This document shows, one piece after another, positions 56,662 to 64,000 of a DNA stretch of 64,000 nt. The stretch covers positions 808,501-872,500 of the forward strand of contig NZ_JAUTBL010000002.1 in assembly GCF_030819275.1 (NCBI RefSeq), read 5' to 3'. Both the position numbers and the translations under genes were made by a program. The notes under the pieces were generated by a model. The model was given only the letters and a program-made list of their open reading frames with translations. It was not told where the DNA came from and searched no databases. Positions within the stretch are counted from its first letter, which is position 1. Every line of letters begins with the position of its first letter. This stretch comes from Agrobacterium larrymoorei (GTDB taxonomy: Bacteria > Pseudomonadota > Alphaproteobacteria > Rhizobiales > Rhizobiaceae).

Positions 56662-58761
56662 TTATACCTGATCCTTGCCGGCAACTTTCAGCGCAAAGGC
56701 GTATTCGAAGGCGATCTCCTCCAGCCTTTGGAAGCGGCCAGACTTGCCGCCATGGCCTGCGGCCATATTGGTCTTGAGCAGGATCGGCGCATCGCCGGTG
56801 GTCTTTTCACGCAGCTTTGCGACCCATTTTGTCGGCTCCCAATAGGTCACGCGCGGGTCGGTCAGGCCGGAAATCGCAAGAAGAGGCGGATAGGGCTTGG
56901 CGCCGACATTGTCATAGGGCGAGTAGGCGGCGATCCACTGATACTCCTCTTCGGACTCAAGCGGATTTCCCCATTCCGGCCATTCCGGTGGCGTCAGCGG
57001 CAATGTGTCGTCCAGCATAGTGGTCAGCACGTCGACGAAGGGGACGGCGGCGATGATGCCGGCGAATTTCTCCGGCGCCATATTGGCGACGGCTCCCATC
57101 AGCATGCCGCCGGCAGATCCGCCTTCGGCGATGATGCCGCGATAGGAGGTAAAGCCCTCTTTCACCAGATGGTCGGCGGCGGCAATGAAGTCTTTGAAGG
57201 TGTTCTGCTTGTGCTCCATCTTGCCGTTTTCATACCATTCGAACCCCTTATCCTTGCCGCCGCGAATGTGCGCGACCGCATAGATGAAGCCTCGATCGGC
57301 GAGCGAGAGGTTGTTGGTGCTGAACGACGCGGGAATGGTGATGCCATAGGCGCCGTAACCGTAGAGCAGGCAGGGCGCAGAACCATCGAGTGGCGTATCC
57401 TTGCGGTAAAGGAGCGATACGGGCACCAGCGCGCCATCATGCGAAGGCGCCATGACGCGCCGCGTCACATAGTCGTCCGGGCTGTGGCCGGATGGCACTT
57501 CCTGGGTTTTGAGAAGCGTGCGCTCGCGCGTCACCATATTGTAGTCGAACAACTGGCTTGGCGTCGTCATGGACGAGTAGCTGAAGCGGATGACGTCGGT
57601 GTCATATTCTGCAGCACCATGCAGGCCGAGCGAATAGGCTTCTTCCTCAAAGGCGATCGCATGTTCTTCACCGGAGGAGCGATCGCGGATGACGATGCGT
57701 GGCAGACCGTCGCGGCGTTCCAGCCAGATCAGATGGCGGGCATAGGCATCGACCGAGAGAATGAGACGGCCCGGCTCATGCGGCACAACCTCTGTCCAGT
57801 TATCCTTGCCGGGCGCTTCGACCGGGGCTTCGACAATGCGGAAATCCTTGGCATCGCCATCATTGGTGAGGATGAAGAAGACATCGCCGCCTTCCGTCAT
57901 CGAATATTCGATGCCTTCCTCGCGCTCAGCCACGATCTGCGGCTCCGCCAGCAGATCCTTGGTGGAGAGAATGCGGTATTCGCTGGTCTCGTGATCATGG
58001 ATATCGATGAAGATGAAGTCATCGAGAACCGAGGCGCCGACACCCATGAAGAAGCCGGGGTCTTTCTCCTCATAGACAAGCCGGTCGGACGACTGCGGCT
58101 GACCGACAATATGGTGAAAGACCTTGGACGGACGGTGGTTCTCGTCCTGAAGCGTATAGAAGAAGCTTTTGCCGTCCGGCGCCCAGGCGCCACCGCCGCC
58201 GGTGTTTTCTACGACGTCATCGAGATCGACGCCGGTCGCAAGATCGCGAATGCGTAGCGTGTAAAATTCAGAGCCCTTGTCGTCATAGCTCCAGATGCCG
58301 CGGCTGTGATCGGACGATTGATCGAGTCCGCCGAGACGGAAATAGTCCTTGCCTTCCGCTTCCTTGTCGCCGTTGAGAAGAACATGCTTCTCGCCACCAT
58401 CGCGCGGGGTGCGGAAATAATGCGGCTGCTCGCCGCCGGTGACGAAAAGCGTGCCATAGGCGTAAGGTCCATCATTTACCGGCACGGAGGAATCGTCCTG
58501 CTTGATACGTCCCTTCATTTCCTCGAAGAGCGTTTCCTGAAGCGCCTTCGTATCCGCCATCGCCGCTTCCATATAGGCGTTTTCCGCTTCCAGATGGGTG
58601 CGGATCGCGGGGTCCAGGAGGGAAGGGTCCTTGAACATCGCCTGCCAGTTATCCGCCCGCAACCAGGCATAATCATCCGTGCGTGTGATGCCGTGATGCG
58701 TATCGCTCACCGGCTTCTTCTGCGCATGGGGCGGGGTGGGCAGGTTCTTGAAAATGGTCAA
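56662..58761 (-). CDS. ptrB: S9A prolyl oligopeptidase family, oligopeptidase B
   Basis: The 699-residue protein has a beta-propeller N-terminal two-thirds (DDYAWLRADNWQ at start) and an alpha/beta hydrolase end with Ser in GIIAEGGSAGGMLMGAV, Asp in SGLTDPRVTYWEP and His in NMAAGHGGKSGR. It cuts small peptides after Arg/Lys in the cytosol. Length is normal for oligopeptidase B. Confidence 0.92.
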   Translation of the reverse strand: MTIFKNLPTPPHAQKKPVSDTHHGITRTDDYAWLRADNWQAMFKDPSLLDPAIRTHLEAENAYMEAAMADTKALQETLFEEMKGRIKQDDSSVPVNDGPYAYGTLFVTGGEQPHYFRTPRDGGEKHVLLNGDKEAEGKDYFRLGGLDQSSDHSRGIWSYDDKGSEFYTLRIRDLATGVDLDDVVENTGGGGAWAPDGKSFFYTLQDENHRPSKVFHHIVGQPQSSDRLVYEEKDPGFFMGVGASVLDDFIFIDIHDHETSEYRILSTKDLLAEPQIVAEREEGIEYSMTEGGDVFFILTNDGDAKDFRIVEAPVEAPGKDNWTEVVPHEPGRLILSVDAYARHLIWLERRDGLPRIVIRDRSSGEEHAIAFEEEAYSLGLHGAAEYDTDVIRFSYSSMTTPSQLFDYNMVTRERTLLKTQEVPSGHSPDDYVTRRVMAPSHDGALVPVSLLYRKDTPLDGSAPCLLYGYGAYGITIPASFSTNNLSLADRGFIYAVAHIRGGKDKGFEWYENGKMEHKQNTFKDFIAAADHLVKEGFTSYRGIIAEGGSAGGMLMGAVANMAPEKFAGIIAAVPFVDVLTTMLDDTLPLTPPEWPEWGNPLESEEEYQWIAAYSPYDNVGAKPYPPLLAISGLTDPRVTYWEPTKWVAKLREKTTGDAPILLKTNMAAGHGGKSGRFQRLEEIAFEYAFALKVAGKDQV

Positions 58762-58993
58762 GACAAACTCGCTTTCATAAGAAAATCACTCTGCGTTTTC
58801 ATGATGTAAAGTGCCCCTGCGGCGCTATCAAGTTTGATTGTCCCCGACGGAATATCAGCAGGGCACATTTTGGTCGGGTTTCGATCACATTCTGACGGTA
58901 GACGACGCCACTGTCTGCTGCTTCGAGGAGATGCGGCAGGCGTTTCCCCGCCGAAGAATGCCAAGAAGACTTGAGAGAGCCTTATAGAATCCG

Positions 58994-59395
58994 ATGCAAA
59001 AACCATTATCGATCGCCCTTCTGACCGCCTTTTCCGTCCTCTCTTTCTCCGTTCCGTCCTACGCCATCGACGCAAATGTCATAAGACAGTTGAACCAACT
59101 CGCGCCCGAGGAACGTCTGGAACAGCGCTGCGATATCGAAGCCATGGAGCGGATTGCCAAGGAGCAGAAAGGCATGAAGCCGGACAAGGTGATTGCCTAC
59201 GCATTCGGTGATCCCGATGTCGCGAAAGATTCGATAAAGGCTTCCGGTGCCGTCTTCCGCAGTGGCGGCGAATGGTACCGTCTCAAATATAAGTGCCAGG
59301 TGGCACCGACGACGCTCGGCATCCGCAACTTCGACTATAAGGTGGGTGACAAGGTGCCGGAATCACAGTGGGCGAAGCACTATCTTTACGACTAA
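58994..59395 (+). CDS. DUF930 family secreted protein
   Basis: The 133-residue protein has signal peptide MQKPLSIALLTAFSVLSFSV and the DUF930 block QLNQLAPEERLEQRCDIEAM, then GEWYRLKYKCQVAP. This family is typical of Rhizobiales. Two conserved cysteines (RCD, KCQ) may pair in the periplasm. Role unknown. Confidence 0.82.
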   Translation: MQKPLSIALLTAFSVLSFSVPSYAIDANVIRQLNQLAPEERLEQRCDIEAMERIAKEQKGMKPDKVIAYAFGDPDVAKDSIKASGAVFRSGGEWYRLKYKCQVAPTTLGIRNFDYKVGDKVPESQWAKHYLYD

Positions 59396-59480
59396 AGCGT
59401 GTCGCGATCTTTCAGATTCGCTTAGACGCGTTAGGTCCTTGTTTTATCGCATGTCGTTATCGCAAAACCGCTGCACACTT
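59394..59480 (+). repeat. Rhizobial intergenic repeat, copy 2
   Basis: Inverted copy of 4566-4651. It begins right at the DUF930 stop codon and ends with CCGCTGCACAC. Mismatches are few; a CGTTAGG and related bases correspond to CGTTAGA of the other copy. Confidence 0.75.
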
Positions 59481-59702
59481 TTGCGCGCCATGCTTTGGAC
59501 GGAAGATTCAAGAACGCTTTCAGCCGACAGGCTCCCACCGTCAACCAGAAAATTACCCCTGTGGAATCGGGATAGACCGCGAAACCGCTATGTTATCAGA
59601 GTGCTCGCGTAATAAGATTATCCATGCTCGCCACCACCTGAAGGGGAAGACTGGCGGCACTTGGACGCTCAGTAGCAATTGCCGACTAACCACAGGATTA
59701 CC

Positions 59703-60110
59703 ATGATGAAATCTGTTTTCGCAGCTTTTTGTCTCGCCGCTCTAGCAACGCCAGCGCTCGCCGCATCCTGCGAGCAGAACTTTACCGTTTCCGGTGTACC
59801 GATGGTGACCGCCGTCTCCTACAAGTCATGGCAAGAGATACCGAAGGCGAAAGCGCCGGCCGTCCTGCAAAAATTGGCGCAGGCTGTCGCCGCGGAGGGG
59901 TTTTCTGGAGTGAAGGTCAACAAGTCACTCTCTTCCATTGACGCGCATCAGGAAACGACTGGGACAGGCAGAATTCAGACGCTTCGGGTCGTTGCCAGGC
60001 AAAAAGGTCCGGCGGTTCGCGTCGATGTGGTCTTCAACATTCAGGCGGGCCAGGTCACCGATAAGAATGTTGTCCGCAAAGGCATGTGCAACATTATGAA
60101 TGGCGTGTGA
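59703..60110 (+). CDS. Small secreted protein of unknown function
   Basis: The 135-residue protein has a signal peptide (MMKSVFAAFCLAALATPALA, cut before ASCEQ). The mature domain is of unknown family with a single N-terminal and one C-terminal cysteine (SCEQN, MCNIM) that could pair. It stands alone between a repeat and sufE. Confidence 0.65.
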   Translation: MMKSVFAAFCLAALATPALAASCEQNFTVSGVPMVTAVSYKSWQEIPKAKAPAVLQKLAQAVAAEGFSGVKVNKSLSSIDAHQETTGTGRIQTLRVVARQKGPAVRVDVVFNIQAGQVTDKNVVRKGMCNIMNGV

Positions 60111-60218
60111 AACGAAGCGCATGCCCAGCCAAGATTTTGCTCGTTTTGCACTTTGAAACGCTGCTAATAGAGTTTCAGAGCATCAATTAAGGGCTTATGG
60201 CGGTGGAGATCGCCCCGA

Positions 60219-60635
60219 TCACGCCGCCAGCAGGCGCGCCTCCTCGCGAATGCGGTTGACCATGGAACGCAAGCCATTGGCACGCTGGGAAGAGAGATGC
60301 TCTACCAGGCCAATCTTGCCGAACACTTCGATGGCATCGAGAGTGGCAATCTCGGATGCTCGTTTGCCGGAATAGGTGGCAAGCACAATGGCCACGAGCC
60401 CGCGCACGATGTGCGCGTCCGAATCGCCTTCGAAGGTCAATACAGGGTCAGGCCCGCCATCGCTGTGGCTCACGAGCCAGACCTGGCTGGCACAGCCTTG
60501 AACCTTGTTCTCCGCCGTCTTTTTCTCGTCCGCCAGATCCGGCAGTTCCTTCCCGAGTTCGATCACATAGCGGTAGCGATCCTCCCAATCGTCGAGGAAA
60601 GAGAAGTCGTCCATGATCTTGTCGAGAGAAGCCAT
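60219..60635 (-). CDS. sufE: SufE-like cysteine desulfurase activator
   Basis: The 138-residue protein has the SufE pattern: DFSFLDDWEDRYRYVIELGK, LPDLADEKKTAENKVQGCAS with catalytic Cys, and VRGLVAIVLATYSGK. SufE takes sulfur from SufS for Fe-S cluster assembly. No suf neighbours are present here. Confidence 0.9.
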   Translation of the reverse strand: MASLDKIMDDFSFLDDWEDRYRYVIELGKELPDLADEKKTAENKVQGCASQVWLVSHSDGGPDPVLTFEGDSDAHIVRGLVAIVLATYSGKRASEIATLDAIEVFGKIGLVEHLSSQRANGLRSMVNRIREEARLLAA

Positions 60636-60858
60636 TTGCCTGCCATCCATGTTACTGCCCCGATATAGGACAATGGCGGGTGGAATTGAACCGCTGCCCC
60701 AAGAAAAAAGCCCTGCGGCGAAGCATGGGCTTCGGGCAGGGCATCAGGAGTCGGGCAGTCAGGCGGCTCATCTATAGCGGGATGAGTCGCAAGGAGGGTG
60801 AGAGGATCTCTCGAATTCGTTTAGCTTCAGGTGAGGCGGGCTCGACTGATCTTTCCGC

Positions 60859-61269
60859 TCAGAGGGCAGGGCGCTTCTGCGGAAGGGGAATGGTGTTCTC
60901 GACCTTGATGGTTCCGGTCTTGATGTCGTCGCTGACCGTCACAGCTTCGACCTTGGCGGCGGGGGTGTTCGCGGCGGCGACCTTGGGTTCGTCGGCGGCG
61001 TTGAGATGGGAGTCGATCAACTCATAGGCAACCTTGGCGCCTTCGCGAGCACGCTCACCCAGAGCGTGAAAGGTTTCCGCACCTTTGACGCAGACATCCG
61101 GCTTTTCGACGCAGATGGCGCTGACATAACGGTAGGCCTCACTGGCAGCGGAAACCGCGCCGGCGACATTCATTTGCGCGTTCTGGCTATCGGTGTTGTT
61201 GCTGCCCAAATAGGACAATGCGACCAGCACCAGCGAAAACCAGATTGTTCCTTTGATCAGAAACCACAT
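60859..61269 (-). CDS. DUF5330-type membrane-anchored protein
   Basis: The 136-residue protein begins MWFLIKGTIWFSLVLVALSY (N-terminal anchor). A helical periplasmic part follows with VSAICVEKPDVCVKGAETFH, two cysteines, typical of rhizobial DUF5330 proteins. ATG 61269 is chosen because the TM then starts the protein. Role unknown. Confidence 0.75.
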   Translation of the reverse strand: MWFLIKGTIWFSLVLVALSYLGSNNTDSQNAQMNVAGAVSAASEAYRYVSAICVEKPDVCVKGAETFHALGERAREGAKVAYELIDSHLNAADEPKVAAANTPAAKVEAVTVSDDIKTGTIKVENTIPLPQKRPAL

Positions 61270-61344
61270 TGCAAGACTACCCTGTTTGACCGGCGCCCTT
61301 TTCGGATCATCCGCTATTGCCCTGTTGTCCGGGCTTGCAAACAC

Positions 61345-61711
61345 CCTAGAGCCAAGAGACCAACACCCCTTTGCAAAAATCCGCGTGAATTAATTCAAAT
61401 TTTAGCGACTTGTTCCCGTTGCCGATGACAATTGCGATTTCGCTCCGATTTTAGCGAGCGATGTTAAGCATAATTGGGGCGGGCCTAAGCAATTGCAGGG
61501 CTTGGCGGCGATAATGCCCGCCACAAATCTTAACAGTATCGAAAAAATACAAGGAAATCCTCTGCTTACCCGTCGTTAACCATAACCGACAAAGTGCTGC
61601 TCATTTGCCCCGAAATGGCACTTGATAGGGATTGGAGCGGCTTTGATGCGCTTGCTTTTATCCATTCCTTAAGCCGCGGAGCCCTATTGTCGGGCATGTC
61701 TTAAGGCAGGT
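61345..61711. other. Non-coding gap upstream of the histidine kinase
   Basis: About 365 bp divergent region. It is AT-richer than average and contains TTAACCATAACC near 61576. No gene or clear regulator site is identified. Confidence 0.45.
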
Positions 61712-63280
61712 TTGAGCCTGCTGCTTTTAGAGTGCGGTGTACTGGTATTGCGTAACATAGCGGAAAAAGCGATTGCGTTGGTCGATCATGTCGCGGGCAT
61801 GTGGCTATCGCGTATGGAAGACGATGCCAGCGAACGCTTCGCCGTTATCGCCGTCCTACGTCGCCTTGTTGCTTTCTCTCTCGTGGCCCTCTTCATCGTT
61901 CCTGCCATCATCTGCTTTGTCCTGCCCGCATCCGTCGCACTGCCGCTCGGTGTGGCTCTTGTCGTCGCGTTGTTTTTGGCATCGTGCGCGGTACTCCTGA
62001 CAGTCTATAAGCCGATGCGCGAGGCCGCGGACGCCGTGATCCACCGCGAGCAGCTTGCCGCATCGCAGGTTCCAGGATTGCTGCTATTCTTCAACGAGCA
62101 GGGTGTCGTTCACGCGGTGTCGGGTCGCGACCAGCGACAGTTTCCGCTTCATCTGCAAAACTGCGTCGGCCACATCCTTGCCGAGATGGTGCACGTTTCC
62201 GATCGCATCGCTCTGATGCAAGCCTTCGACACGTTGCGCCAGGGCGAGGATCACGCCACGGCCGATCTCCGATTCGAGACAGGCTCTGTCCATCGGCAGA
62301 TCCAGTTCGTCTATGCCCGCATGGATATGACCGCGGAGCGAGACCAGCTCGGCCGCTTGGTGCGCGTCATCGGTCAGCTGATCGATGTCAGCGAAATGGA
62401 AGCCTTGCGCCGGGAAGCGGCACGCAGGACGACCGAGGCCGAAACGGCAACGGAAGCAAAGTCGCGGTTCCTCGCCGCCGTCAGCCACGAATTGCGCACG
62501 CCTCTTAATGCCATTCTGGGCTTCTCCGATATTCTCGCCGGCGAATACTTCGGCAAGCTGGAGAACGATCGCCAGCGCGAATATGTCAAACTGATCCGCC
62601 AGTCTGGTGGTCACCTGCTGTCGGTCGTCAACACCATGCTGGACATGAGCAAGCTTGAGGCTGGTCGCTACGAGTTGATGATGGAGCCTTTCCGGATTGG
62701 CGATGTCATTGCATCTTGTGAAGGCATGCTTGGCCTTCAGGCGAAGCAGAAGGGCTTGACGCTGACGAGCCGCATCCAGCGCGATCTCACCGAAGTCGTC
62801 GCAGACCAGCGGGCCGTTCAACAGGTTCTGATCAATCTCGCAAGCAATGCCATCAAGTTTACCGATTCCGGTGGTGTGGTGGTCATTGATGCGGCACGGC
62901 AGGGCGAGATGCTCAAGCTGACCGTCAGCGATACCGGCATCGGTATTCCTGCCGACAAGATAGACCTTCTGGGCCGGCCATTCATGCAGGTTCAGAATGA
63001 CTACACCCGCCGCTATGAGGGCACGGGGCTTGGACTGTCGCTCGTCAAGGGACTTGTGGAATTGCACGGCGGAAGCCTTGTCATCACCAGCAAACCGGGC
63101 GAGGGAACAGTCGTCACCATCCTGTTGCCCGCTGATGGCTCCGGCCAGCCGCTGAGCAGCTGTGAAGATGCCGATGCGCCAGTGGAGTTTCCTCCGCGCC
63201 TGAAAGAGATAGCGGGTGGTGCCGACATGATGAAAAGGAAGGACACTGCGGATGGCCGCGCCAAAGCGAAAATCGCCTAG
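61712..63280 (+). CDS. Membrane PAS sensor histidine kinase
   Basis: The 522-residue kinase has two TMs (about 50-100), a PAS-like domain (about 115-230), HisKA with His in AAVSHELRTPLNAILG, and HATPase_c with N box NLASNAIKFT, G1 DTGIGIP and G2 GTGLGLSLVKGLVELHGG. Start is TTG 61712; ATG 61799 is an alternative. There is no receiver domain, so a separate regulator is expected. The 3' end overlaps the next gene by 29 bp, suggesting a functional link to cell-envelope processes. Confidence 0.87.
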   Translation: MSLLLLECGVLVLRNIAEKAIALVDHVAGMWLSRMEDDASERFAVIAVLRRLVAFSLVALFIVPAIICFVLPASVALPLGVALVVALFLASCAVLLTVYKPMREAADAVIHREQLAASQVPGLLLFFNEQGVVHAVSGRDQRQFPLHLQNCVGHILAEMVHVSDRIALMQAFDTLRQGEDHATADLRFETGSVHRQIQFVYARMDMTAERDQLGRLVRVIGQLIDVSEMEALRREAARRTTEAETATEAKSRFLAAVSHELRTPLNAILGFSDILAGEYFGKLENDRQREYVKLIRQSGGHLLSVVNTMLDMSKLEAGRYELMMEPFRIGDVIASCEGMLGLQAKQKGLTLTSRIQRDLTEVVADQRAVQQVLINLASNAIKFTDSGGVVVIDAARQGEMLKLTVSDTGIGIPADKIDLLGRPFMQVQNDYTRRYEGTGLGLSLVKGLVELHGGSLVITSKPGEGTVVTILLPADGSGQPLSSCEDADAPVEFPPRLKEIAGGADMMKRKDTADGRAKAKIA

Positions 63281-64000
63281 GAAAAAGACGGTCCGGAAAG
63301 AGCCGGGTTTGCTGTCCGTGGCCGCGCGCGCCCTCGGCGAGCAAATTCTCAGCCATCCCAAACTGGTCGGCGGCTCGACCGCATTCCTTATCGTTTTCGG
63401 CTTCGTCGCGGCCAATGCTCTTTGGTACCAGCCCGGCCACCATCCCTCTCCGTTTCTGCGAACCCGTGACGAGGACGATCCGAACGGCATTGCCGGCTAT
63501 CGCATGACGTCGACGCTTGGCCAGCATGGCAATGTTACGACCTTCCGCATAGAGCGCCAGACGGATGTTCCAGATCCCACGCAGCAGAGTGAGGCTCAGC
63601 CTTCAGCAGGGCAGGGTGCAGCAGCGGTCCCCACCGCTCAGGCGCAGCAGCAGGGCAGCCATACGCCATCCGAGCTCGTCGCAGAAATCCAGCGGGAGCT
63701 TGCGCGGCGCGGCCTTTATGATGGACCGGCCGATGGCTTGACGGGACCGCGCACGACGGCCGCGATCCTCTTCTTCGAAGAAACCGTGGGCATGGAGCAG
63801 ACGGGAGAACCGACAAGCCGCATCCTTTCTGCCTTGAAGATCGATAGCGCGACGACCGTCGCGGCCATTCCCAAAGCCTTGCCGAAGGACCGGCCTGCGG
63901 CCGCCAATGGTGGCGGTGTGGCAATCGACCCGGTCGCGGCCGCCATCCGCAATGCGGAGGTCCATCCTCCAAAAGCGCAGAATGCGTCTCTTACGTCCGA
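63252..64000 (+). CDS. Membrane-anchored peptidoglycan-binding protein (partial, runs off window)
   Basis: At least 249 residues; the gene is open at the window end. N terminus is Lys-rich (MAAPKRKSPRKKTVRKEPGL), then a TM (STAFLIVFGFVAANALWY), a Gln/Ala linker, and a PG_binding_1 domain (ELVAEIQRELARRGLYDGPA, DGLTGPRTTAAILFFEETVG). It is probably exported and bound to the cell wall. Coupled to the kinase gene by overlap. Confidence 0.8.
   Translation, partial: MAAPKRKSPRKKTVRKEPGLLSVAARALGEQILSHPKLVGGSTAFLIVFGFVAANALWYQPGHHPSPFLRTRDEDDPNGIAGYRMTSTLGQHGNVTTFRIERQTDVPDPTQQSEAQPSAGQGAAAVPTAQAQQQGSHTPSELVAEIQRELARRGLYDGPADGLTGPRTTAAILFFEETVGMEQTGEPTSRILSALKIDSATTVAAIPKALPKDRPAAANGGGVAIDPVAAAIRNAEVHPPKAQNASLTS

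Noticed and set aside
56409..56684. 91-codon minus ORF before the oligopeptidase end
   Set aside because: It overlaps the oligopeptidase 3' end and has no ribosome site or protein-like composition; treated as non-coding.
56728..58257. 509-codon open frame on the plus strand
   Set aside because: It is a shadow of the oligopeptidase gene on the minus strand, has no ribosome site, and its translation has no domain logic.
62084..63490. 468-codon open frame on the minus strand
   Set aside because: It lies opposite the histidine kinase, whose motifs are complete; the antisense translation shows none.

Overview
The window looks like the chromosome of an alphaproteobacterium of the Rhizobiaceae, most likely Agrobacterium or a close relative. 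The basis is the flanking gene content (a Fe/Mn superoxide dismutase, a dmeR-dmeF cobalt/nickel efflux pair, cobalamin-riboswitch-controlled cbtBA, DUF930 and DUF5330 proteins, a SufE-only cluster), the GC-rich codon use, and a short intergenic repeat present in two inverted copies (4566-4651 and 59394-59480). No rRNA, tRNA or CRISPR array was seen.

The centre is a complete Mu-like transposable prophage of 40,144 bp. I place its ends at 6840 and 46983 because the 5-bp sequence TTTCC flanks both sides, the termini read TGT...ACA, and the first and last 26 bp align without gaps as an inverted repeat containing a transposase-type site at exactly the same distance from each end. Left to right: end sites L1-L3; leftward lysogeny genes (S24 repressor plus a secreted moron); operator; rightward early genes (Ner, ParB-like, MuA, MuB, small DNA-binding proteins, Gam, a MazG-like DUF550 protein, GemA, the Mor-type activator); lysis genes (endolysin, putative holin, nested Rz/Rz1, XhlA-like); head genes (DUF3486, large terminase, DUF935 portal, MuF with a nuclease-like tail, protease/scaffold, decoration, capsid); a long flexible siphovirus-type tail (tube, frameshifted chaperone, 1215-residue tape measure, NlpC/P60, tip protein, fibre, deacetylase tailspike). 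The layout resembles the B3/D3112/RcapMu group, not contractile-tailed Mu.

Two prophage signals stand out. The first is a right-end operon in the com/mom position: a Com zinc-finger protein, a 58-residue protein, an ABC-type ATPase fused to a GNAT domain, and a formyltransferase-like protein. I read it as a candidate DNA-hypermodification cassette with a chemistry different from Mu Mom. The second is a dispersed heptamer, TCTAACG/CGTTAGA, counted by eye 31 times inside the prophage and once in the flanks. It occurs in both orientations and all reading frames, and often forces rare codons. Also notable are a repeated 14-bp element upstream of two late operons (a candidate Mor-activated promoter), a GGGAAAC frameshift site in the tail chaperone gene, and an A9 run that separates the portal frame from an apparent portal-MuF fusion.

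Left of the prophage (1-6839) are a branched-chain aminotransferase, a LysR/LysE pair, a second LysR divergent from a GNAT gene, sodB and a metallophosphoesterase. Right of it (46989-64000) are two c-type cytochrome genes, the riboswitch-cbtB-cbtA unit (cbtA frameshifted), a DJ-1 protein, a GNAT protein, AraC and MerR regulators, a YbhB-like secreted protein, a TauE-type permease, dmeRF, an oligopeptidase, small secreted proteins, SufE, and a membrane PAS histidine kinase overlapping a peptidoglycan-binding protein that runs off the window. The window has three apparent small frame disruptions (portal/MuF, tail fibre, cbtA). Sequencing error is therefore a live alternative for each of them.
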